64,000 nucleotides of DNA from Alkalicaulis satelles (GTDB lineage Bacteria; Pseudomonadota; Alphaproteobacteria; Caulobacterales; Maricaulaceae). The stretch spans positions 15,001 to 79,000 of the forward strand of contig NZ_VWOJ01000002.1 in NCBI RefSeq assembly GCF_008630495.1, in the 5' to 3' direction. The position numbers and the translations under genes were made by a program. A model generated the notes under the pieces. The model saw only the letters and a list, made by a program, of their open reading frames with translations. It ran no database searches and was not told the DNA's origin. Shown here one piece after another: positions 50,500-59,054 of the stretch (its first letter is position 1; every line of letters starts with the position of its first letter).

Positions 50500-51719
50500 A
50501 GGCTAGCCTCCTGCCCGGCGATGAACAGGCGCTCCGGACCCGGATGGCCGATCCAGTAGACGATTTCAGCCGGGCCGCTGACATCCCAGACGGCCAGATC
50601 GGCGGCCAGGCCTGCGCGCAGCATGCCCGCCTCGCCCGCCACGCCCATGGCCTTGGCGGCGTCCCGGGTCATGCCTGCGAAGGCTTCTGCGGGGGTGAGG
50701 CCGAACAGGATGCAGGCCATGTTCATGGCCAGCACCGGCGAGACCAGCGGCGAGGAGCCGGGATTGAGATCAGTGGCCACCGCCATGGGCACATTCAGGG
50801 CGCGGAGCAAATCCACAGGCGGGCGCTTTGTCTCTTTCAGCGCATAGAAAGCGCCCGGCAGAAGCACCGCAGTGGTTCCGGCCTGCGCCATGGCCTGCGC
50901 GCCCGCTTCGCTCAGATATTCCAGGTGATCGGCCGACAGGGCGCCATAGCGCGCCGCCAGCGCCGCGCCGCCCTGATCGGACAATTGCTCGGCATGCAGA
51001 CAGACCGGCAGGCCCAGGCGCGCCGCCGCCTCGAACATCAGTTCGGTCTCGGCAGGGGTAAAGCCGATGGTCTCGCAGAACGCGTCCACGGCATCGACGA
51101 GGCCTTCGGCGTGCAGGGCGGGCAGCACATCGCCTGCCATCCAGCGCACATAATCGGCGCGCCGTCCCTGATAGTCCGGCGGCAGGGCGTGCAGGCCCAG
51201 AAAGGTCCGCCGCACGCGCACGCCGGCGCGCCGGGCGGCCTCGGTCGCCGCCATCAGCATGGCGCGCTCGGTGTCCATATCCAGCCCGTAGCCGGACTTG
51301 ATCTCCACGCTCGCCACGCCCCCGCGCATGAGCTGGCGGATGCGCGCTTCAGCTGCGTCCGTCAGCGCCTCCAGGCTGGCGGCGCGCGTGGCGGTCATGG
51401 TGGCGCGGATGCCGCCGCCGGCGCGGGCGATCTCTTCATAGCTGACGCCCGACAGGCGCTGTTCGAACTCGCCCGAACGGTCGCCGGCGAAAACCAGATG
51501 GGTGTGGCAATCAATGAGCGCCGGAGTGACCCAGCGTCCGCCCAGATCGATCCGTTCAGCTCCGGACGCGCGCTGCGAAGGCAGGTCCGATTCCGGCCCG
51601 ATCCAGGTGATGCGCCCGTTTTCACTCAGGATGGCGGCAGGTTCCACCACGCCCCACACACCCTCCCGGGCCGGGTCCAGCGTGGCGGCGCAAGCGTTAT
51701 GAAACAGGGTCGCGGTCAT
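50496..51719 (-). CDS. hutI: Imidazolonepropionase
   Basis: 407 residues from the ATG at 51719; a start 9 bases earlier would abut the operator. The amidohydrolase metal motif DCHTHLVFAG, the SGYGLDMDTERAM loop, FLGLHALPPDY, LHAEQLSDQGG and TDLNPGSSPL with the late Asp are all visible. It opens the imidazolone ring to N-formimino-L-glutamate. First gene of the minus-strand hut operon; overlaps hutC by 4 bases. Confidence 0.96.
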   Translation of the reverse strand: MTATLFHNACAATLDPAREGVWGVVEPAAILSENGRITWIGPESDLPSQRASGAERIDLGGRWVTPALIDCHTHLVFAGDRSGEFEQRLSGVSYEEIARAGGGIRATMTATRAASLEALTDAAEARIRQLMRGGVASVEIKSGYGLDMDTERAMLMAATEAARRAGVRVRRTFLGLHALPPDYQGRRADYVRWMAGDVLPALHAEGLVDAVDAFCETIGFTPAETELMFEAAARLGLPVCLHAEQLSDQGGAALAARYGALSADHLEYLSEAGAQAMAQAGTTAVLLPGAFYALKETKRPPVDLLRALNVPMAVATDLNPGSSPLVSPVLAMNMACILFGLTPAEAFAGMTRDAAKAMGVAGEAGMLRAGLAADLAVWDVSGPAEIVYWIGHPGPERLFIAGQEASL

Positions 51720-51728
51720 GGGCGCCAA

Positions 51729-51741
51729 CTTGTCTATACAG
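51729..51741. promoter_or_regulatory. HutC-type operator between hutI and hutG
   Basis: CTTGTCTATACAG is an imperfect palindrome close to the HutC consensus recalled from Pseudomonas (CTTGTATGTACAAG). It lies in the 80-base gap between the divergent hutI and hutG starts, so a single site could regulate both. Binding is inferred. Confidence 0.6.
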
Positions 51742-51799
51742 CTTCAGCCTGCTACGAAAATCACAGGAAATCCACCCCTTGCCTGCGCGGGAGAGCCTG

Positions 51800-52714
51800 A
51801 TGACCGCCGACGCGCCTCAATCGGAATGCCGCAGCTGGCGATCCATCGCCGATCTTCTGGGCCATCACCCGCAGGCGCGCGCCGCCCTGATGGGCGCGCC
51901 GCTGGCCGAAGGCTCGCTGACGCCGGGGCGCTGCGATCTGGCGCCGGGGCTGATTCGCGAGACCCTGAAGCGCTTCTCGGTCTATGACCTGGAGACCGGG
52001 ACAGATCTGGCCGCCCTCGCCGTCCATGACGCCGGCGATGTGAACCTCAAATGCGTGCGCCCCGCCGACGCGTTCGAGCCGGTGCGGGCGCTGGCCGCAA
52101 ACCTCGCCGAACGTCATGAGCTGGTCATGATGCTGGGCGGCAATAATGCGGTCACGCGCCCGGGCGTGCATGCGCTGGGCGATCTTCAAGCCACGGGCCT
52201 GATCACGCTGGATGCGCATTTCGACTTGCGCGACACCGATTGCGGGCTGGTCAATGGCAATCCCGTGCGCGCCCTTCTGGAGGACAGCCTGCCCGGCGAG
52301 AACATTGTCCAGATCGGCCTGGCCCCCTTCGCCAATACGCGCCGCATGCACGAAACGGCCAAGAACGCCGGGATCACTGTCCACGCCATGAGCGATGTGC
52401 GTGCGCGCGGCGTCGGCGCGATTGTGGCCGAAGCTCTGGACCAGCTCTCGGCGCGCTGCGCGCATATCGTGGTGGATTTCGATATCGACGTGATCGACCG
52501 GTCTCAATGTCCCGGCGCGCCCGGCGCCCGGCCCGGCGGCATGGCGGTGAACGATTTCTTCGCCGCCGCCCGCCAGATCGCGGCTCACCCCGGGGTGCGC
52601 CTTGTGGATCTCACCGAATTTGATCCGTCTCTCGACGTATCGTCCATCACCGCCCTCACGGCGGGGCGCTGGGCATGCGAGATCCTGGCCGGGCTCAGCG
52701 CCCGCCCCGCCTGA
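51800..52714 (+). CDS. hutG: Formimidoylglutamase-like arginase-family protein
   Basis: 304 residues from the ATG at 51800, after GGGAGAG; a TTG at 51779 is also in frame. The arginase-fold metal motifs appear as LDAHFDLRD and DFDIDVID, but the first motif is GGNNAV, where most family members have GGDHS or GGxHE, so a usual manganese-binding His is Asn. The context (divergent from hutI-hutC-hutU-hutH) indicates hydrolysis of N-formimino-glutamate to glutamate and formamide. The altered motif leaves metal use uncertain. Confidence 0.88.
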   Translation: MTADAPQSECRSWRSIADLLGHHPQARAALMGAPLAEGSLTPGRCDLAPGLIRETLKRFSVYDLETGTDLAALAVHDAGDVNLKCVRPADAFEPVRALAANLAERHELVMMLGGNNAVTRPGVHALGDLQATGLITLDAHFDLRDTDCGLVNGNPVRALLEDSLPGENIVQIGLAPFANTRRMHETAKNAGITVHAMSDVRARGVGAIVAEALDQLSARCAHIVVDFDIDVIDRSQCPGAPGARPGGMAVNDFFAAARQIAAHPGVRLVDLTEFDPSLDVSSITALTAGRWACEILAGLSARPA

Positions 52715-52744
52715 GGCGGGACGGGGCGGAGCGTTTGGTGCGTC

Positions 52745-54934
52745 CTACTCGATCGCCAGGCCGGTATGCCAGGCGATGAAGGCCCATTTGTCGGCGGTTT
52801 CCTCGATCAGCTTTGACACCGGCGTGCCCGCGCCATGGCCGGCGCTGGTCTCGATGCGGATGAGGGTGGGCGCCTCTCCCGTATCCGCCGCCTGCAGCGC
52901 CGCGGCGAATTTGAAGGAATGGCCCGGCACCACGCGGTCATCGGTGTCTGCGGTGGTGATCAGCGTGGCCGGATAGCCCTGCCCTTCCGGGATATTGTGC
53001 AGGGGCGAGTAGGCGTAGAGCACGTCGAACATGGCCGGGTCCTGCGGACTGCCATAGTCCGACACCCAGAACCGGCCCGCCGTGAACTGATTGAAGCGCA
53101 GCATGTCCATCACGCCCACGCCCGGCAGGCCGGCGGCGAACAGGTCCGGGCGCTGGTTCGACACCGCACCCACCAGAAGCCCGCCATTGGACCGGCCCTC
53201 GATGGCCAGATTGGCCGGGCTTGTCCAGCCGGTCTCGATCAGGTGCTCGGCGGCGTTGATGAAATCGTCAAAGACGTTCTGCTTCTCGGCCAGGCGCCCG
53301 CCATCATGCCAGTCGCGGCCATACTCCGACCCGCCGCGGATATTGGCCAGCGCAAACACCCCGCCCATCTCCATCCATTGCAGGCGGCGCACGTCAAAGC
53401 CCGGGCGCATGGGGATGTTGAACCCGCCATAGCCGAACAGCAGCGTCGGGCGCGCCCCGTCCGGGGTCACGTCGCGATGATGCACGATGAACATGGGCAC
53501 CTGCACCGCGCCGGTGGACTCAAAGAACACCTGGCTGACCACATAGTCATCGGGATCAAAGGTCAGCTCGGGCGCGCGGAACACCTCCGTCTCGCCGGTA
53601 TCGATCTCGTGGCGGTAGAGCGCGCCGGGCTGGTTGAAGCTGGAGAAGCTGAAAAAGGTCTCCGCGCTGTCGGGATTGCTGGCGAAGCCCGCCGCCACGC
53701 CCAGGCCGGGGAGCTCCACCTCGCGCACCAGGGCGCCGTCCAGATCATGGATGGTCACCGCGCTGGCCACATCGCGCATGGTCTGGACGATCAGATGCCC
53801 GCCCGCATGGCTGGCGCTGGTGATGGGAAAATCGCCCTGCGCGATCACATCGCGGCGCACGGACGGATCAGACAGTTCCAGCGCCACGACGCGCTGGTTG
53901 GGAGCGTCCAGATCGGTGCGGAACAGGAAGGTCTCGCCCACATTGCCCACATAGCTGTGGTTATTGGCAAAGCCCTGGAAAATCTCCACCGGCTCGGCGC
54001 CTTCGGCATCCAGATCGAGGATCCACACGCCATTGCCGTCCGTGCCGGTGCTGGAATTGATCACCAGATAGCGCCCGTCATGGCTGACCGATCCGCGCCA
54101 GCTGACTTCGGGATTGTCCGGGTCGGCCTGGATCAGCCGGTCTTCGGACTGGTCCGTGCCCAGCGCGTGGAAATAGATCGCCTGGTCCATGTTGAGCGAA
54201 GTGAACTCCTCGCCCGGCGCCGGCTCGGGATAGCGCGAGTAGAAAAAGCCCGATCCGTCCTTGGCCCAGCTCAGCGGCGAGAATTTCACCCAGCGGATTT
54301 CATCGTCCAGCACCTGGCCGGTATCCACGTCGATGACGCGGATGGTGCGCCAGTCCGACCCGCCCTCCTGGATGAGATAGGCCACAAGCGATCCGTCGGA
54401 CGAAGCCACCGACCCCGCCAGCGCAATCGTGCCGTCATCCGACCACGTATTGGGATCGATGAGCACGCGCGGCTCGCCGTCCAGCCCCTCCTGGACCATC
54501 AGCACAGACTGGTTCTGCAGCCCGTCATTGCGGGTGAAGAAATAGCGCCCGCCGCGCTCGGACGGCAGGCCGTAGCGCTCATAGTTCCACAGCTCGGTCA
54601 GGCGCTCTGCAATACGCGAGCGGCCGGGCAATTCTTCGAGATAGGCGTTGGTCACGTCCTGCTGGGCGCGCACCCAATCCGCCACCTCATCCGATACCCG
54701 CACATCGGCTTCCAGCCAGCGATAGGGGTCGGCGATCGCCACCTCGCCCAGCGCCGCGGACTGATAGGTGTCGCGCTGATCGCTGGCGCGGCTCTCGGGA
54801 TAAACCGGAGCGGAGGGCCCGCGCGGCGCGGCCTCGACCTCAGCGCCATTGACGCCATTGGCCTCAGGGGCGGGCTCCGGGCTGCAGGCGGCGAGCGCGA
54901 TCAGGGATGCGGCGATCACAAAAGCGGTGCGCAT
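52745..54934 (-). CDS. Prolyl oligopeptidase family (S9A) lipoprotein
   Basis: 729 residues from the ATG at 54934. The start gives a lipoprotein signal, LAACS (Cys17); a longer start at 55003 would hide it. A seven-bladed propeller domain (about 90-430) precedes the hydrolase domain. The triad is Ser in GRSNGGLL, Asp in TADTDDRVVP and His in SAGHGAG. YGGFNIPM and FALANIRGGSEYGRDWH are S9A landmarks. It cleaves short proline-containing peptides, probably in the periplasm or at the outer membrane. Confidence 0.93.
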   Translation of the reverse strand: MRTAFVIAASLIALAACSPEPAPEANGVNGAEVEAAPRGPSAPVYPESRASDQRDTYQSAALGEVAIADPYRWLEADVRVSDEVADWVRAQQDVTNAYLEELPGRSRIAERLTELWNYERYGLPSERGGRYFFTRNDGLQNQSVLMVQEGLDGEPRVLIDPNTWSDDGTIALAGSVASSDGSLVAYLIQEGGSDWRTIRVIDVDTGQVLDDEIRWVKFSPLSWAKDGSGFFYSRYPEPAPGEEFTSLNMDQAIYFHALGTDQSEDRLIQADPDNPEVSWRGSVSHDGRYLVINSSTGTDGNGVWILDLDAEGAEPVEIFQGFANNHSYVGNVGETFLFRTDLDAPNQRVVALELSDPSVRRDVIAQGDFPITSASHAGGHLIVQTMRDVASAVTIHDLDGALVREVELPGLGVAAGFASNPDSAETFFSFSSFNQPGALYRHEIDTGETEVFRAPELTFDPDDYVVSQVFFESTGAVQVPMFIVHHRDVTPDGARPTLLFGYGGFNIPMRPGFDVRRLQWMEMGGVFALANIRGGSEYGRDWHDGGRLAEKQNVFDDFINAAEHLIETGWTSPANLAIEGRSNGGLLVGAVSNQRPDLFAAGLPGVGVMDMLRFNQFTAGRFWVSDYGSPQDPAMFDVLYAYSPLHNIPEGQGYPATLITTADTDDRVVPGHSFKFAAALQAADTGEAPTLIRIETSAGHGAGTPVSKLIEETADKWAFIAWHTGLAIE

Positions 54935-55017
54935 GAGGGCGTCTCCTTCAAGGCGGGCTGGGCGGATGGCGGGCAGACTAGGGCGCCCGTTCAAGCCTTG
55001 CAAAGCGTGTCAGGGCC

Positions 55018-55051
55018 AAAACAAACCCCGGCGCTGATCACAGCGCCGGGG
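55018..55051 (-). terminator. Terminator of the redoxin gene
   Basis: On the minus strand, CCCCGGCGCTG and CAGCGCCGGGG form an 11-base stem with a 4-base loop, followed by a T-rich TTTGTTTT. It is about 30 bases past the stop of the minus-strand redoxin gene. Confidence 0.85.
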
Positions 55052-55083
55052 TCCGGTATACAGGCCGGTGGCCGGAGCGGATC

Positions 55084-55743
55084 TTACGATTCCGCGTCGG
55101 CGTATTTCACCGAGCAGCCATAGGGACGGGTCTCGTTGATGGAGACCGGCAGGCCGGCGGCCATCTCGTCCAGCGCCTGGCTGACATAGTTCAGCGCGCC
55201 GTCGAGCGAGTCCGGATTGGCGCTGGGCTGGTCGTCAATGGCGCCGGCGTACTGGATGACGCCCTCGCCATCGATGATGAACATGTGCGGGGTGGTGCGC
55301 GCATCATAGGCCCGGCCGATCACGCCGCTCTCGTCGAGGATGACATGGGCGGGCGACGCGCCGCGCTGCACGTTCAGCTCGATCGCCTCGTCGGCGCTGA
55401 CATGGCCCTGGGTGCCGGGCGCCGAGGAGATGATCTGCAGCCAGACATGGCCTTCCTCGGCCGCGCGCGCCTGCAGGTCAGGGATGGTGGAGCCGTGATT
55501 ATAGTGCTTCACCACAAACGGGCAGTCGTGATTGGTCCATTCCAGGATCACGGTCTGGCCGGAGAAGTCAGACAGGGACACGCTCTCGCCCGTGGCGGTC
55601 AGGCCGGTGAAGGCCGGGGCGGGATTGCCCGGGAAGGGATCAGCGCTGGCGCCCCCGGCGAATACCGAAAGGGTCAGGGCGGACGCAGCCAGCAGGCTGG
55701 TTCCCAGGATCAGGTTGCGGCGGTTCAGGCTGGCGGTCTTCAT
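55084..55743 (-). CDS. Secreted redoxin / AhpC-TSA family protein
   Basis: 219 residues with a twin-Arg-like or Sec signal (NRRNLILGTSLLAAS) ending near ASAD. The thioredoxin-fold core is APAFTGLTATGESVSLSDFSG, then LEWTNHDCPFVVKHY with a single peroxidatic-type Cys, then HVILDESGVIGRAY and TPHMFIIDGEG. One Cys in NHDCPFV matches the periplasmic family of redoxin-domain proteins in alphaproteobacteria. A second Cys (YGCSV) lies near the C-terminus. The neighbouring DsbD-family gene could supply reducing power. Confidence 0.85.
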   Translation of the reverse strand: MKTASLNRRNLILGTSLLAASALTLSVFAGGASADPFPGNPAPAFTGLTATGESVSLSDFSGQTVILEWTNHDCPFVVKHYNHGSTIPDLQARAAEEGHVWLQIISSAPGTQGHVSADEAIELNVQRGASPAHVILDESGVIGRAYDARTTPHMFIIDGEGVIQYAGAIDDQPSANPDSLDGALNYVSQALDEMAAGLPVSINETRPYGCSVKYADAES

Positions 55744-55767
55744 AAGACAGTCTCCCTTGATGGATGA

Positions 55768-57930
55768 TCAGTCAGTCTGGCGGCTTATCGCGCGCTCCAC
55801 AGCGCGGATCACGATGCTCCCGGTCAATAATGGCGGCAAGACGTCAGGCTCGCCGCCATTATCGGGATACATGAGATAGAGCGGAACGCCCGCCGCGCCA
55901 TGCTGCGCCAGCGTGTCGGCGATCCGCCGGTCCCTGTTGGTGAAATCGGCGCGGAACAGCGCCACGTTTTCCTCATTGAAGCGCGACACCACCGCGCGCT
56001 CGGACAGCGCGCCCAGCTTGTTGACCTGGCAGGTCACGCACCAGGCGGCGGTGAAATCGACGAACACGGCGCGTCCTTCGGCGCGCGCCTCCTCCACCGC
56101 TTCGGGCGACCAGTCGGCCCACACCGCGTCAGAGGCGGCGGGCGCCGCGGTCACGGCGGGTTGCACGGCGGTGAAGTAGAGCGCGCCGGCGGTCAGCACG
56201 GCGCCGGCCAGCGCCGTCACCCGGGCGAGCGCGCCGCGCAGGGTGAAGGCCCAGGCGGCGAAGCCCGCGGCCAGCAGCATGATCAGCGCCCACAACACGC
56301 CATTGGGCCCGGTCTGGGCGGCCAGCACCCAGACCAGCCAGATGCCTGCGCCGAACATGGGGAAGGCCAGCACCTGGCGCAGGCGCACCATCCATGCGCC
56401 CGGCCTGGGCAGGAAGGACAGGAGCCCGGGATAGAAGGCGACGATCACGAACGGCAGGGCCAGGCCTGCGCCCAGGAAGCCGAACACGGCCAGCGCCACA
56501 TGGGGCGGCTGGGTCAGGGCGTAGGCCAGAGCGCCGGCCATGAAGGGCGCAATGCACGGCGCGGCCACGAACACGGCCAGCACGCCGGTCAGGAAGGCGC
56601 CCCGGCGTCCGCTATCGCGCACGCCCGAGCCGACGGACTGCAGCGAGGTCCCGATCTCGAACGCGCCCAGGAAATTCAGCCCGATGAGGAACATCAACAA
56701 AGCCAGGCCCGCCACCACGCCGGGTGATTGCAGCTGCATGCCCCAGGCCGCATCGCCGCCCGCCGCGCGCACCGCCAGGAAGACAGCCCCCAGCGCCAGG
56801 AAGGTGACGATCACGCCGGCGGCGAAGATCAGGCCCAGAAGCCGGCCTTCGCTGCGTTCGATGCCGCGCTTTTCCACCAGGGTCAGCGCCTTCATGGACA
56901 GGACCGGGAAGACACACGGCATGAGATTGAGGATCAGCCCGCCCACAAGCGCGAACACGGCCGCCTGCCAGAAGCTGAAGCCTGCGCCATTGGCCTGACC
57001 GGCGGCCCCGCCGGACGCACTGTCCCGGGGCGGAGAAGACGCAGCCGGCGCGGCGGCGGCGGGCGCCAGATCATTCACGCTTTCGCCCGGCGCGGCTTCA
57101 ATCTCGATGGCGCGCGTGCGCCACGCGCCGTCCTGGCGCATGTCAAAACGGATCACCCCGCCATAGGCCTCGTTGACGCTCTGGCGGGTCAGGCGGCCCG
57201 GGCGCAGATCAAGGCGCGCCTCCCCCTCGCCCAGCGCAACACGCTGCTCGGCGGCATGGTCGATGATGGAGCCGTTAAAGGGAAAGAAGCTGAGCGCGCG
57301 CACGCCGTCAGAACCGCCCGCCAGCACATCGCCCGCCAGGGTCAGGACCAGCGAGTCCGGTCCGCGCTCCAGCCCCGCCTGCAAGGCGCCGGGCGCTTCG
57401 GGCGCGGCTTCGAAGGCTGCAGAAATGAGCGCGGCGCCGTCTGCATCGCGGCGGCTTTCGCCAACCTCGAGGGTGAGGAGAAACTCCCCGTCCTCGGGAA
57501 CGCAGATATCTTCGCACACCAGCCAGCTGCCATAGGCCGGAATCTCCACCGGCCCCGGCGCGGCGTCTTCGGGGACGGTGACCTGGACGGGCAGCGTGAC
57601 CGCGTCGGAATAGCCGTAATTGGTCAGCGGCCCGAGGGAATAGGCGCCCGGCGCCGGCCAGGTCATCTCCCCTGCGGTCCAGCCTTCGGGCAGGGTCAGG
57701 TCCAGCCGCGTGGGCTCGCCGGAATCGCCCGGATTGAGCCAGTAGGTGTGCCAGCCCGGCGCGATATCCTGATGCAGGGCGATATGAAACGTCTCGCCCG
57801 GCGCCACGGCCTGCCGGTCGCTGACCAGACGCGGATGCACCCATGGCCCGTCCGGGCTGAACTCCTGGGCGGAAGCGGCGCCGGCGAAGATCAGGGCCAG
57901 GAAAGCGGCAATCGAACGAATCAAGGTGAC
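55768..57930 (-). CDS. DsbD/ScsB-family thiol-disulfide transmembrane reductase
   Basis: About 720 residues from a GTG at 57930, which has AGAGG just upstream and gives a good signal peptide; an ATG at 57957 is also in frame. The periplasmic N-terminal domain has CEDICVPEDG with two Cys. The middle has eight hydrophobic segments with MPCVFPVL and FVAAPCIAPFMAG Cys pairs. The C-terminal thioredoxin domain carries WCVTCQ. Such proteins pass electrons from cytoplasmic thioredoxin to periplasmic targets; the neighbouring redoxin is a candidate. 24 bases separate them. Confidence 0.9.
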   Translation of the reverse strand, partial: VTLIRSIAAFLALIFAGAASAQEFSPDGPWVHPRLVSDRQAVAPGETFHIALHQDIAPGWHTYWLNPGDSGEPTRLDLTLPEGWTAGEMTWPAPGAYSLGPLTNYGYSDAVTLPVQVTVPEDAAPGPVEIPAYGSWLVCEDICVPEDGEFLLTLEVGESRRDADGAALISAAFEAAPEAPGALQAGLERGPDSLVLTLAGDVLAGGSDGVRALSFFPFNGSIIDHAAEQRVALGEGEARLDLRPGRLTRQSVNEAYGGVIRFDMRQDGAWRTRAIEIEAAPGESVNDLAPAAAAPAASSPPRDSASGGAAGQANGAGFSFWQAAVFALVGGLILNLMPCVFPVLSMKALTLVEKRGIERSEGRLLGLIFAAGVIVTFLALGAVFLAVRAAGGDAAWGMQLQSPGVVAGLALLMFLIGLNFLGAFEIGTSLQSVGSGVRDSGRRGAFLTGVLAVFVAAPCIAPFMAGALAYALTQPPHVALAVFGFLGAGLALPFVIVAFYPGLLSFLPRPGAWMVRLRQVLAFPMFGAGIWLVWVLAAQTGPNGVLWALIMLLAAGFAAWAFTLRGALARVTALAGAVLTAGALYFTAVQPAVTAAPAASDAVWADWSPEAVEEARAEGRAVFVDFTAAWCVTCQVNKLGALSERAVVSRFNEENVALFRADFTNRDRRIADTLAQHGAAGVPLYLMYPDNGGEPDVLPPLLTGSIVIRAVERAISRQTD

Positions 57931-58049
57931 AGGCCTCTCGCTTCCAGGACCGCGCATCGCGGCATGCTGAGACTGCCATATAGCGGCGAATCCGCGCGCG
58001 GAAAACGCATCTGACAGGCTTGTGAAGAGTCACAGCGCCCAACATGCCA

Positions 58050-58078
58050 GCGGCCGGGGGATCGCTCCGCCCGGCCGC
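58050..58078. terminator. GC-rich hairpin downstream of the sapC-like gene
   Basis: GCGGCCGGG and CCCGGCCGC form a 9-base stem with an 11-base loop, about 30 bases beyond the minus-strand SapC stop. No T tract follows, so its termination role is uncertain. Confidence 0.4.
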
Positions 58079-58108
58079 TCACAATTCATCAGGTCTGGCG
58101 CGCAGCGC

Positions 58109-58948
58109 CTAGAGTTCAGGCGAAGGCGGCGGCGGGGCCGACGGCGGGACCTGGAACTCGCCCTGGGTCTGGCCCTGACGGCGCGCAGCGCGCTGCACCA
58201 GGAAGTCCCACTGGGCCATGGAGATCATGTGGGCGTAAATGGCGCCCAGCGCGGTGGAATCGCGCAGCTTGACCAGCTGTTCGGCGGGCAGCGCCTTGAG
58301 CTTGTCGCCCGACACGCCCCAATAGCTCGCCACCACCTGGGGCTCGCCCACCGGATTGCCTTCATTGTCACGCGGCTGGAAATTGGTCTGCTGCTGGTCG
58401 AACAGGTCCAGATCGCGCAGTTCCTTGACGAATTCGGTCGTGGCCGCCACGTCGTTCTCGAAACGGCGCACATAATCGATGGCGCGCTCCAGGAACGGGG
58501 TCGGATTGCCGTCCTCCTGGAAGAAAGGCTCTTGGGGCTTGTCGGAGAACAGGTGCGAGCCTGCATCCACGCACACGGTGAAGCGGTCGCTCTCATCGCC
58601 ATGGCTGGCGGCCACGAAGGGATAGCGGCGCACGAAGGCGGGCAGATAGCAATTGTCTTCGTAGAACCCGTTTTCCGGGTTCACGAACAGATTGGCGCCG
58701 GCCTGCAGGCCCATGGCGGCCACCGGCGTGCGGTTGTCGCCCAGGAAGATGATGGGGAAGCGCGACGCAGCCTGGCCGAACTCGCCCACGGTCAGCGGCA
58801 CGAAATGGGTTTCTTTGAGAAAGTCGAACGGGCGGTCGGTATAGGTCAGCCCCTTGCCCTTGTGCGTCTGCACGCTGAGCGGTTCGGGCTTCTTGTAGAG
58901 CGGCAGCTGACCTTGAATGGTCGGCTCGTTGGCGTTGGCGTCGGCCAT
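58109..58948 (-). CDS. SapC family protein
   Basis: 279 residues. DFLKETHFVPLTVGEFGQAA, FPIIFLGDN, PVAAMGLQAGANLFV and YLPAFVRRYPFVA are SapC landmarks. The C-terminus is low-complexity Pro/Ser (VPPSAPPPPSPEL). SapC proteins were named for an S-layer-linked export system in Campylobacter, but the role in alphaproteobacteria is unclear; here no S-layer or type I transporter gene is adjacent. It is a single minus-strand gene, separate from the ZnuD-like gene upstream. Confidence 0.85.
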   Translation of the reverse strand: MADANANEPTIQGQLPLYKKPEPLSVQTHKGKGLTYTDRPFDFLKETHFVPLTVGEFGQAASRFPIIFLGDNRTPVAAMGLQAGANLFVNPENGFYEDNCYLPAFVRRYPFVAASHGDESDRFTVCVDAGSHLFSDKPQEPFFQEDGNPTPFLERAIDYVRRFENDVAATTEFVKELRDLDLFDQQQTNFQPRDNEGNPVGEPQVVASYWGVSGDKLKALPAEQLVKLRDSTALGAIYAHMISMAQWDFLVQRAARRQGQTQGEFQVPPSAPPPPSPEL

Positions 58949-59054
58949 GTGGGCTCCCCCTGGATGGACGGTTGCGGTTCGTTAGCGCACGCAGCGGCGC
59001 GAGGCAATAAAGCCTGGCGCCGCCGGTTCAGCCGTGTGCTTGCAAGACCGGGGC

